Below are positions 24,461-35,800 of a DNA stretch of 64,000 nucleotides, piece by piece. Source of the DNA: Rutstroemia sp. NJR-2017a BVV2 (lineage: Eukaryota > Ascomycota > Leotiomycetes > Helotiales > Rutstroemiaceae); the NCBI GenBank assembly GCA_002946415.1, contig NJPS01000059.1, positions 496,001 through 560,000 on the forward strand, read 5' to 3'. Within the stretch, counting starts at the first letter, position 1. Each line of letters opens with the position of its first letter. A model generated the notes under the pieces. That model was not told the DNA's origin and searched no databases. It saw nothing but the letters and a program-made list of their open reading frames with translations. A program made the position numbers and the translations under genes.

Positions 24461-25460
24461 ATGATGCCTACTACAAGTAAGGACATATTCACTCCAAGCG
24501 ACTTTGAACCAGAGATCATTGACCAATTTAGACTCAGCCTTGAGCCTACAGGAAGTCGCTATTCCTCCGCCGGCGGCTTATTCTCGACAGATATCCTACG
24601 GTCGTACCACAAGCACAATTTCTCATGAAGACATAGCGGACGAATATGTAGTTCCACCTACACATGCTGTGGCAGAGAATCCCGAAGCAGGATCGTCGCA
24701 GACGAGTTTCACGGAAATTTCCTTGGAAGATGGAAAGAAAGCTTTGAAAGACAAATGTACTTCTTCGACAAAACCTCGATGGCCAATAATCCGCTGGCTC
24801 TCCAGTTCGCGATTTTATATACGGGGCTTCGCTATCATGGTCATGATGGCATCATTCGCCTTGATTCTTACAGCTGTCATCATGTTCGAGAAGCATGGCC
24901 AGAGAGCCACCGGCGCAGCTTTCGTGACGGACTACCCGTGTCAGGTTTTCGTAGGAATAGCAACTATGAATTTGGTGTTGAGCATTACATTTTTGTTCCT
25001 GTCCTGTATCTCAAGCAAAGTAAGTGTGGAGGCGGGCAGGATTATACTTCAAATTCAGACTGATAGATGGTTGTAGTTTAGAAAGAGCAACAATGCTGTG
25101 AATGCTATGTTCACTCTCATCGCTGCTGTGGGCTTTGCGTCGTCGATGGGGGCGTGCTTCTTCCTCAACAGAGAGAACACTCTAAAACAAGATTTATGGT
25201 AAGTTTCCCAGCACCATTTTCGCCATGGGGTCTAATTGATGCAAATCAGGCGGTGGTCATGCACAAACCATGAGAATGGAGTGAATTCTGACGACATCAA
25301 TTTCAATTTAGTCTGCAATATCATCACTCAGGGCTGGAAGCTCGGTATCGTTCAAGCGAGTTTCGAACTTCTCACGTTTCTGATTAGTATCATGGTTTGG
25401 ATATGGCTTCGGTGGACATATTTAAGCCGATACGGTATTTTTGGTGTCAAATTGTTCTGA
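24461..25460 (+). CDS. Four-helix integral membrane protein, unknown function
   Basis: Proposed exons 24461-24476, 24532-25019, 25077-25198, 25250-25460, giving 278 residues; introns are 55, 57 and 51 nt. The first coding exon is only 16 nt: the main frame has no ATG before its first membrane helix, and GTAAGG at 24477 with TTTAG at 24531 joins an ATG to it in phase. Residues 1 to about 95 are hydrophilic and Ser/Thr-rich. Four hydrophobic segments follow: GFAIMVMMASFALILTAVIM, a second after YPCQVFVGIATMN, a third around AMFTLIAAVGFASSMGACFF, and a fourth ending WIWLRW. The arrangement resembles small fungal four-span proteins, but I cannot name a family. The tiny first exon is the least certain part of the model. 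Confidence 0.6.
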
Positions 25461-26420
25461 TCCTTTTCATGTAGTCTCCTTCGTTCATGTTATTTTCTTC
25501 ATTTTTGTCGCATGTTCCTAGTAATTTGGTTGTTTCACCTAAATCTTGTGCAATGTTAACTTTCTTATCCTATACTCACTTCGACCTCTGCGTTGTTAAA
25601 GTCCAATAGCCCGATTCAGCCGTTCGTGTTGCTGTAGCACAGCATATATTGACGGCAACCTGCATGTCGAGATTGGTCTGCAGGAAATAAGTGTACGATT
25701 TATGTAGGTCAAAATCACAGTGGCTCCATTTTTCAGGAATACCATTGACCGCATAGTTCGGAGCCTCCTTCAACATCCAATTTTATCCGACGCATGCGTC
25801 ATTTAACGGTTCTATAACGACTTGAGATTACATCTGGACTTCCCACGAGTTGACCGGGAAATCTACGAACCGTGTGGTTGTCGGATAAAAGGGCTCGTGA
25901 AAACTGATCAGCTCGTACGGTTTATTTCGGTTTATTTCAAAGACGACGTATCAAAATCTAGCAAGAGACTTACCCCAATGACGAGTAAGTTCCGCGTCAA
26001 TATTTCACTTTTGTGACGGTAGCTCACTTGTATGCATCTTGTACCTAAAGCTAGAACGCATATTGGTCAGTCGAGAGGTAATTTCGAGGTAGTATCATGA
26101 ATCCGAATGGTGCTGGACACAACCATCGATTCTTCTCATCGAATGTCATTCTCACATTTTCTTTGTTACATACGGAAAATGCAGCTCGTGAGCAAAGCAT
26201 GTCCCAATATCTTTTGTATTTCACGGGTATGCGCAGCATTTCATCCCCTTCGAAGTCCTCGACCTTGGAATCGAGATTGACGACACGAATTCTCCGTTTT
26301 CCAATTTCTTTTCCAGATACATCATAATAGAGAGCATTCAGTTTATTCTCTGTTAGTCTGCTCAGCAAACCTCTATTCCCAAACACCGTAGTTGAGAAGA
26401 CACCAGAATCGGACGTGAGG
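25461..26420. other. Intergenic, tyrosinase promoter side
   Basis: About 0.96 kb. A minus-strand frame at 26386-26051 (111 codons, first codon GTG) has fairly protein-like composition but no ATG near its start, no domain and no splice support. I therefore do not call it a gene. Confidence 0.4.
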
Positions 26421-28797
26421 ATGGCAATACTCCCCGCGGCATTACTCCTGGCCCTGGTCGGTTATGCGACTGCTCAGTATTATCCAATCAATGGACTAAC
26501 AACGGGAGTTAATCCGACAACAAAGGCAAGACCTCTCAGAGTAAACATACTAGATCTGGAGAATGACATACCCAAATTGTGAGTGCCCAACATGGGTTGA
26601 AGTTCTACAAATCAGCAGCTTATGAATTACCATATCCAGCTCACTCTATATTCAAGCACTTGCTGCTATGCAAACCATGGACGAAAGCAATGTACTTTCA
26701 TATTTTCAAATAGCTGGTAGGAGCTCTATTGACTGCACGGGTTTAACAATATTTATTCTTGATAGGTATACATGGGAGGCCTTACCTGCCTTGGGATGGC
26801 GTGGATACAGTCCCAGGTGCTCCAAGCACAGGATACTGTACTCATGGTAAGTTCTTGAATCCATTAACAACCCAGTTGCCTAATTCTTCAGATTCTGTAT
26901 TGTTTGCCCCATGGCACCGACCTTATCTGGCAATTTTTGAAGTGAGCATCTCGATTTTCCTTCGGCCCTCGACCCTAACCTAACACTTTTTCAACAGCAA
27001 GTTCTAGCCAGCCACGCCCAAGAGATTGCAAAGACATATCCATCTACGATGTACCCAACATATCAAGCTGCAGCAGACCAACTCCGTATCCCATACTGGG
27101 ATTGGGCATCTGATGCTGAGATACCAAGTGTAGTCAGTGCTCAAACTGTTAAAATTACTACGCCATCTGGCGTCCAAACTGTCAAAAATCCTCTGTATCA
27201 ATACAACTTCCAGCATGTGCCACTTGATCCAAATACTTTCCCAACCGGGGATTATGATGGCGAGCTGGCGACATACAATTTTACAGTGCGGTTTCCGGAT
27301 TATGTTGGTAGTGGAGATGATATCGATGCTGCGAACACTTACTTGACGAGTGCAGGACTCACTGAGCAAGTGGTAAGTCATCATAATACCCTTTGTGCTG
27401 GAAGATTCATTGGTCTCTCACTAAAGGGAAGTTGTAGTGGACGGCACTCATGAAATCTGAGACTTTCAACAATTTCGTTACAATGGCTAGTGCAGGATCG
27501 AGTATTGAATCTCCACATGGAACGGTACATGTCTATGTGGGAGGTGCTTACGGCCATATGTCAATGTTAAGTTATTCTGCATTTGATCCGATATTGTATG
27601 TGATTGCCTCCACCCAAATTTCAGAACACAGGTCTTCTACAACAACCCACACAGTTTTTTGACTAACCGTTCTTACTCAATCAGTTGGCTCCATCATGCA
27701 AACGTCGACCGCATAACGGCCCTTTACCAAGCCATGTATCCCGGCAAGTATATATCCGCCATGGCAGACGCGTACGGAACCTACACTATTCCTCCCAACA
27801 CTATCGACACCCAACTGTCCCCTCTCAAACCATTCGCCATTTCCTCCACCACCTTCCACACCTCAACTTCTGCTCGTTCCCTCTCAGCCTTTGGGTACAG
27901 TTACCCTGAGATAACTGATTGGAATCAGACAGCTTCTCAATTGACAAGTTATGTTACAGGCAGAGTAAACGCACTTTACAGTATCGGTGGAGCGAACAGC
28001 AAGAGGATGGTTAGGAGAAACGGAAGATTACATTCTAGCCTGGGTGTCGAGGGAGGACATCAAGGGAAGGATAATACTAAACTTAGGGAATGGTCGGCTT
28101 CCATTAGTGTCTCGAAGTTCGATTTGCAAGGACAAAGATTTATCGTACGTCTGTTTTGTGGAAGTATTCCTGAGAAGCCCGAAGATTGGGCGACAAGTTC
28201 GAGTTTGCTGGGAAGTGTGGTTATTTTGCCACCACCTGTTGCTTATGATGGAGCAGACAAGATGGCGCATGACGAGATTGTGTTGTTGCGGGAGGATTCT
28301 AATCATGCACATGGTGGATATGCTGTTCCAGATGAAGAGGGGGATGGAGAGGGTACAGTTGAATACCTGAAGGAGAATTTAAGATGGAGAGTTCAGTTTG
28401 TGAGTACTTTCTTTTATCGTTATTCTCGTACTGCGCTAGCTTCATTGTTGTTTAATATTGCTCCTATTCATCTCCCATAACTACTTGGTTATCCCAAACA
28501 TCTCTATATCCTCTCCGGCTCCTCCCCCACATCAATCTATTCCAACTCTTCCACCCCACTCCTCTCCTCTCCTCTCCTCATCCCCTCACCTGACCTCTTC
28601 CTCCTCCCTACCACACTCATTAAAACCACTAACAGCCTATCCTCCACCAGCTCAACCACACTCTCCCATCATCCACCCTCCGCACCCTCCAAATTGTTGT
28701 CGCCGAGCAACTTGTCACTATACCCAATGACCCAAGCCAACGACCCGTCTACGGTCCCAAGACACTTCATCCTGAGATCGTTGTTCGAGGATATTAG
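26421..28797 (+). CDS. Tyrosinase (type-3 copper phenol oxidase)
   Basis: Binuclear copper enzyme oxidising phenols to o-quinones, as in melanin or metabolite formation. Exons: 26421-26578, 26640-26716, 26766-26846, 26892-26941, 26998-27372, 27438-27595, 27685-28399, 28651-28797; 586 residues, all phases consistent. CuA ligands are the His of [10 protein letters not shown], the His of GYCTHDS (preceded by Cys at -2, as in the Cys-His thioether of fungal tyrosinases) and [13 protein letters not shown]. CuB ligands are in [13 protein letters not shown] and [10 protein letters not shown]. The N-terminus is hydrophobic ([18 protein letters not shown]), so the protein may be secreted, unlike classic cytosolic tyrosinases. 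The last acceptor could be 28635 instead of 28650; 28650 is preferred because a CTAAC branch site lies 20 nt upstream. The tail ([15 protein letters not shown]...VRGY) fits the C-terminal domain that shields the copper site. A partner for the PKS is plausible but unproven. Confidence 0.88.
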
Positions 28798-30899
28798 ACC
28801 TGCGGTGAGACACAAGGGCTGCAGTGGGGGAAGAAAAAGGGAAGATGCAAGGCAAGAAGAGAAGATGAGACGAAAGTGGATGATATGAAATACATGGAAA
28901 AGAAGGAGTAGGAGATGAAATAGTACTATATTCACATTGCTTCTAAATCGCGAGTCTTAATCCGAATTCCTGGAACATACTCCTAGAAAAACAGCACAGA
29001 AATCCCTAAATCTCCAATCTCCATCCTGAGTGTATGATAGACATCTCATCCTCCACCACAATACTGATCTCCCCCACCTCCTCCACCACAATACTAACCT
29101 CCTCCGCCTTCCCCAACCTTAATCCCAAGCTCCAACCTCGACCCCGCCGCATCATACATAACAAACTAGCAATACTTAGATAGCTACCAAGCACTAGCTA
29201 CTTATTAGACCAAACCTTCTTTCAATCTGCCCCGCACACATATATACAAGCCCTTCACGTCATCGATACTGCGGGGTACAGAAACTGCAGCCGGACGGAG
29301 CATTACCATATCAATATTCTCTCTTGCTGTCGCTCCAGTTCAGGAATACTCGAGGATTCGTTAAGTAAGATTATACGATGCGATGCATACTCCCAATGCA
29401 GATACAGACAAGTCTTTGAAGCAAAAAAGAGAATGAATGATGCGGTTCAAGAAGCTGTGTTCACACATTTATACCTCCTCATCAAGAAAGCTTAACAAAC
29501 CCCTCTCTACCTGCTGCAGCTCGCGGGGAAAGTTTATTCGTGTTCAGTGTTTTATGTTATACTTGTATCTTTCTTGTTTATGTATGTATGTAGAACTCTC
29601 TTTAACCTTAAGCTTTCCTGCCGGAACTTAATCATTCCAGTTGGTCATTTTAGGCGTCACCGACGCCGATACTGAGCGAAACAGGGTGAGTAAAGTAAGG
29701 TGAAGTAAGTTTGTTCACTTATTTCGGTTATCTGAAAGGGACAATGACGGTTATATCATGATGAAGTGAGAATGAAGTTTAGGTAGGTTGTATGCATTTG
29801 AGTATGCGTCTATTATACTCCTTCTCATCTCATCCCACTCAGCTGAAATGAAGTGAAGTGAATGAGGAGTGAAGGGGAGTAAAATGTATTCTGATTAAAT
29901 TATCGATTATATAAATCCTCACTCCTTTTCTCACTTACCAAGCCAAATTTTCATATGCCCATAACATCTCACCCCTTGCCTACCATATTCACTTACTCCC
30001 ATAACATCCCTCCCGCTCCCCTAACATCACAACCCTAAAGCCTCTTTCTCCCCCAACCCGGTCCTAAATATCAACCTGATATATTATCTCGCTACCCATC
30101 CATCATCCCGCACTCCATACATCATCCCGCTATATATCCACATATCATCCCACTACCATATATACATCATCCCGCAATCCACCATCCGTCTCCCCCGATC
30201 GATCAACCCGCAACTCCATAGATTAGCTCGATCTCACCTACTGCACTATACTATACCCGTAACAGACTTTATTATTACTTACTAAACTATATCTATCGAT
30301 CTATTTGTGTAAGTTTGTGCTAAGTTTAGGGGGTTGAGGTGTGATCGGTACTTAGTAGGGACGAAGTACTTGTAGGGAGAGCGAAGAAAATCCGGTAGGG
30401 AGGGTGTTGGAGGGGGAGGTGTGTATTTTGGGTGAGAAGAAGAGGAGAAGGAGGGGAAAGGGGGAAGGGGAAGAAAGTATAAGCAAAGGAAATATAGAAG
30501 TAAACAACAACCAAGAGAAAGCGAGGGGGGAAAGTGAATAAATTCTTTATATTATATTATACTAGATTGAAATCTGTACCTAGAACAAGATAAGAGAGAG
30601 GAGAGAAGATAGATTTTATCATTCTCTTCTCTAAATACGTAGATGTATCTTTTCTCTGTTGCATCGAAGTCAAGCAAGCAAAAAGAGAAATTGAGAGAGG
30701 GAGAAAAGAATACCAACCCTGATAGGTCGATCATAACATAACTAGGACCAGAACCGGGATATAGCAAAGATTAAAAACATAACAAGACGCGAAACCCGCC
30801 GCATTCCATTCATTAAACATTTTTAACACACCCCATCCATTCCAGTCCATTAGACCTCCCTCCCCACCCCATCACCAGCATATCACAGCCCTCCCCACC
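28798..30899. other. Intergenic between convergent tyrosinase and P450 genes
   Basis: About 2.1 kb with no gene. It is rich in low-complexity DNA: CTCC-type repeats near 29040-29110, GAAGTGA-type runs near 29690-29880 and the degenerate tandem array at 30096-30176. Confidence 0.5.
30096..30176. repeat. Degenerate tandem array around CATCATCCCGC
   Basis: At least four imperfect copies of a unit containing CATCATCCCGC or CATATCATCCCAC are spaced by TATA- or CCATA-rich links. It is a decayed minisatellite in the tail-to-tail interval. Confidence 0.6.
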
Positions 30900-32841
30900 C
30901 TACTCCACCCAAATCTTCTCCCCCGCATACCCCCTCGCCCCCTCCAACCCCTCCTTCCTCAACCTCTCCTCCTCCCTCCCCTCCACCACTTCCCTATCCG
31001 CGCCCTCCCTCAGTAGCCCCACCCTCCCCTCCCCCCTCCCCACCACATCAAACGGGAACCACTCCGGCCTCACAATAACATACGCCGTATAATCAAACCA
31101 CTTAACCTCCATTTCCCTACCCGTCTTCGGATCGATCTTCCTCCTCACATCCACGCTCCACAGGATCGTCGCGATAACTGTTATCAGCACCGTCTCGGTA
31201 TGGTCTTGCCCGATGCAGGCGCGGCGGCCCCAGCCGAAGCCGCTGTGCGATTTGACCGAGGGGTAGTGTGTGAGCGGCTCGCGGTAGCTGGGCCATGAGG
31301 GATCGAGCCAGCGCTCGGGGTGGAAGTTTTCGGGGTCCGGGTATAGAGCCGGGTCGCGTTGGAGGGTCCATTCGAAGGCGAGGCAGGTGCTGCCGGCGGG
31401 GATGTGGTAGCCTTCGTAGACGTCGTCTTGGAGGACGACGTGGGGGACGCCTAGGAGGGGGGAGTTAGTTTTGTGGGTGAGGACGGGGGACGTGAATGGG
31501 TTTATGATTGGGAGGGAGGGATAGCTCAAGGGATTAGCCTCGCAAATATCTATCCCAAGCTGGAAGGGTGAAGATAGATGAAGAATATGAAGATAAACAT
31601 GAACTCACCAGCAGGAGCCGGACTTCTCCATCTGAAAATCTCTCGGATAATCGCTCTCACAATCGGCAGATTCTGAATATCATCCATATGGGGCTGTCTC
31701 TCCCCACACACACGATCAACCTCCTCCTGAGCCTTTTTCTGCCACTCCGGCGCAAACAACATAGCCGAGAAGAAGCTCTGAATCGGCGAACTGGTAAGAA
31801 CGCCTCCGATCAACGCCAACATGCCGACCGAATACGTATTATCCTCGTCAATCTCAGGGCTCGCGGGAGTCTTAGACGTCAAATACCTTCCCATCCACGA
31901 CGGCGGCGCCGGCTTCTCGCCCGAAGTGACCTCCCGACGCACGGCCTCTTTCTGACCGAACCAGAAGTTGCGCTCGCGCTGGAAGCGGGCGAGTTCGGCG
32001 GCGTGCCATGGCTGCAGGAAGTGCGGGACCCAGGAGGGGATGGAGCGCAGCAGCGGGATTTTGTTCTGGATGTCGCCGTCGCCGGAGATGCGGCGGAGGA
32101 GCGTGTTGGCGCGCATGACGGTTTCCTTGGCGGTAGAGAGACGCGCGTCGCCCCAGGCCATTTGCGAGGAGATGCCTGCGGTGCATTCTTCGCAGAATTG
32201 CTTGAAGAGATGTGGTTCGGCGATGAGGCGGGTGATGAAGGTGGCGGCGCCTTTTTGGGAGAGGTCTTTGAGTCGTTCGGCGGGCATGTTGGACATGGTG
32301 TTTTTCATCCATGCTTTGATTCTTTTCATGTCGTCTGGTGGATGGTTAATATGATGGTTGTGTGTGTTTGGAGGAGTGTTCGATGGCGGAACTTACCTGT
32401 GTAGGTCACCAAAGGGATGTAACGATTGCTGAAGCGACAATCCGCTCCAATGGCTGGTATCCATGGTCGATGCGAGTAGATGGCACCTCTCTTCACAAAC
32501 AGGTCCTCGCAGATTTTGTTTGATGTGATCCAGATGGTATTGTCTCCATTGAGGTTGACTTGAACGATCGGGCCATACTCCTGAGCCCATTCATGTACTT
32601 TTAACCATGGATTCTTAGGAGCGAGGTCAGGTACGGATCCGACGATTGGGTAGCCTAAGATGAGATTGTTAGTATCACAAAGATAAAGAAAGCTCATGCA
32701 GGAGTTGTTAATACCTTTAGGACCCGGTAGGGGCTTGGTTCCAGGAGGCAAATGCTTCTTCGATTTAAAGAGACGCTCGAAAGTGACATAACATAACAAG
32801 ACTACAAGCGAGCCAAGGATCAACAATGATGTGTACGCCAT
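30900..32841 (-). CDS. Cytochrome P450 monooxygenase
   Basis: Membrane-anchored microsomal P450. Exons 32841-32715, 32654-32397, 32334-31609 and 31450-30900, with introns of 60, 62 and 158 nt; 553 residues, phases consistent. Visible in order are an N-terminal anchor (LLILGSLVVLLCYVTF), a Pro-rich hinge (LPPGTKPLPGPKGYPIVG), the K-helix ExxR (REIFRWR), the PERW segment (NFHPERWLDP) and the heme loop FGWGRRACIG with its Cys ligand. The I-helix is unusual: where most P450s have A/G-G-x-D/E-T-T, this one reads IGGVLTSS, so the acid is replaced by Leu while Thr remains. The C-terminal tail beyond the last beta strand is long and charged. Pattern resembles fungal P450s of secondary metabolism, such as the O-methylsterigmatocystin oxidoreductase type. 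Convergent with the tyrosinase. Substrate unknown. Confidence 0.9.
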
Positions 32842-35800
32842 GTTCGTAGACTCGAATGGGAATCAATCTATAAGTGCTTCGGTGATCTCTAGAAGAAAGA
32901 GAAAGGTCTGGAAATGAACTTGAAAATGGACTTGTTGTTTGACAGGTCCCTTCCTCAAGTACTTAAACATGTCACTGCACCAACTACAACCTCCAACCCA
33001 ACGAAAAAAAAGCATCTTAGCTCAACAAGCACATGAGAAAATGAATCAGAGCTTGAGATTATCACGTAAGAGAGCAATAGTTTCCATTGATGAAACGGAA
33101 GAAAGCAACTATTTTGGGTAACACGGACACAAGAAGACTTTGGGAGCACTTTAGTAGCTACTAGTGCTCCCTCGATGGAACTAACTTCGTATACGATTTC
33201 CCAATGGAATCATATAAGCATGCTTTGCGTCAAGCTTTTACACCTAACGTCAGTGTTTACTACTGAAAGAAGTAAGCAGACAGCCTTAAGCTAACGGTCA
33301 ATAGCCCAGAGTAGTACCCGCTCCTTATCATCTTGGTTCCATTCTGGCTGAGATCGACATTCACAGCACAAGAATGACAATCGCAAGGAGGAAGCTTGCC
33401 TGGAATTTTTTTTGGATGATCAAGGAAGAGCCGCCACGAGTAACCAAGACGTTCTGTCCGATTATCAGTTGCAGCAATGCACGGTTCTTTCTCGACTCAA
33501 TTGCAGAATTTAGCGTACCTAAAGTACTACCCCGCGGGCCACTCTGAATCTAAAGCACATGGCAAACTTAACAGCCCGCCACATAAGCCACCACACGGTA
33601 AGATTTCGTAAGATATAACCGAGATATAACCGTACATCACGGGCAGTCAGATAAGACTCCTCGGGTGAAGAAGGGGTTAGAAACGCCGCAACTGTGCAGG
33701 AATTCATGTTGGACTTAGGTGAGCATTGCAGATAGAAATAGCCTACGAGATATGATAGGCACATGTCACTTGAAACTTTCGAGGACGATTGGAATGACAA
33801 AACATCGGATTCTTCAATTTACTCTGTCATCCCGTGTAGCGCACAGATTGTTTGTAGATATCGTGAGACTTTCAAGGAAGTCAACTTGGATTAAGCGAAA
33901 GGCCGAAGAGCGAGAGTTAGATGCTGCGTTGGACAGCCTCCATCTGATATGGGTATGTATCCCGCGACATTGTACCCCGAAAAGTTTGTGTGATGATATT
34001 CCAAACCAGCGGGTACAATGTATACAAGAAAGTCTCTGCTAGACCAACAAAAATGCAGAGGTGGTAGCGAACATTTGGGAACCAATTAGATATTGGTCCC
34101 TGATAAAGATGACATGAAATAAACCGATGATCTCGGGAGAACACTTGAATTGTATTTCTGATTGGTTGTTAAGTCCCCTAAAATTTCCCACATCCGTCCA
34201 TTTGGGATCGACTTCAGGCCTCCAAAGTATATCAAAAAGCCATGCAAATCGGCCCAGTGGGAAAGTATCATCACTGTCATAGTAATCGTACCGCCTTCAC
34301 TGATGCTGCGAGTCTCAAATTTTCAAGACGGACAGATCTAGCCATGAAAATGATCAGGAAAGTTGGTACGATCAACCTTGCAATGACTAGACAGTGTGAG
34401 ACGGAACCCGTGAAAACGTAAATGTCGGCAAAATGTCTCAAACCCTCGTCTTTAAACCTCGTCACATTTTGATGGAAAGCATGACGATGTAGGCACCTCC
34501 ACAATTGGTGTCCTGCATCAGATCTTGGAGTTTTGGACATCGTCTAAAGTTGGCTGAAAAAAACAGAGCTTCGGTCGTCCTCTAACAGAGCTGCCGCCAC
34601 TAACTGTTTGCAAAAGCTCGTATTCTGCCCCGTATCTGGTGTACCTTACTGTTGATTACGCTGCTGCCTGCTGCTTCACTAGAGGTCTTGAAGCTATAAA
34701 TTTGACCCAATGTTGGAGATAAGCTTCCGATAAACAGCCCAAGACGATATTCTATCCATCTTTCTGGATATGTCGCGACCCCCAATACCTCTTATTGGGA
34801 GGGCTGCCGTTGCATGTTGTGAGGAAAATTATGACTAGGAACAATTGTGACATCTCAACACTTGTGGACATCTGCCAATCGCCAATCGCCAATTAGTGTG
34901 GGATTTCTGAGAATGGATGCTGGAGTCCGAGGGTAGTATGTGATCATCAGATATGCTGCGGCACTAGCTCGCAAGATCTAAGCTGGTCAGCCAAGCGTGT
35001 AGATAGCCCGGAGGACAAAACTGTATATCAAGCCCACTTGATGACCAAAGTAGAAAGCAAATCAAGAACAGTTAATAAGTGACAGTTTTCCAGCCATTTC
35101 TTGCCTTGGTAAGATTTGAAAAGGATAACCCCGAAGCGTGCTTATGACAATCTCGGGCAGTGTCATGCAGCTCACAGTGCTTAGCATTTGCTGAACTCTA
35201 ATCTGAACAGTGAGTCCGTGGAAGTACACATACGAATTGTAGGGTAGTTATCAGTTATCAGTTATCAAATGAAGAATTGTGTAGAAGAGCAGTAGACAAG
35301 CCCGACAAGTTGTCGACTGGGAGGACCTGCGAAGCTCACATAGGTGGTGCGCATTTTTCCAGCCCCCTTGGCGAAGGAATAGTATTAGATGTGATTTGCA
35401 TCCCAACTGAGCCACGCTCAATTCGATATGAGAATCGTGAGGATCATTGTAAGACTATTATCAGCATAATTCATAAATCGAAGCGTGTTTGCACGGAAAA
35501 TGGTGCAGTTAATGCGGGAGGACTAAAGTGAGAGAAGATGGAATGAGTGAAAAAGGCACCGGATCCCCAACTTTCTGCGACTTGGCATCTGCTGTCAAAC
35601 TGACAGATTCTCAAACCTTTATCTTCAAGGTTTATCTTGGACGCGGACATGATCATACGTAGATCGTGGCAAGTTGTTATTGGAGACAAGAGAATGTCGT
35701 CGCCATCCTGCTGTTTGGTTGAGGTTGAATTATTGAAAGTCAAGCCAGTCTTGAGATACTGAGGATTACTTGAGGTATGAGATATTGAGTAAGGAAGCGA

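Noticed and set aside
26051..26386. Minus-strand frame of 111 codons upstream of the tyrosinase
   Set aside because: Protein-like composition, but no ATG near the beginning, no splice-supported extension and no recognised family. Left uncalled.
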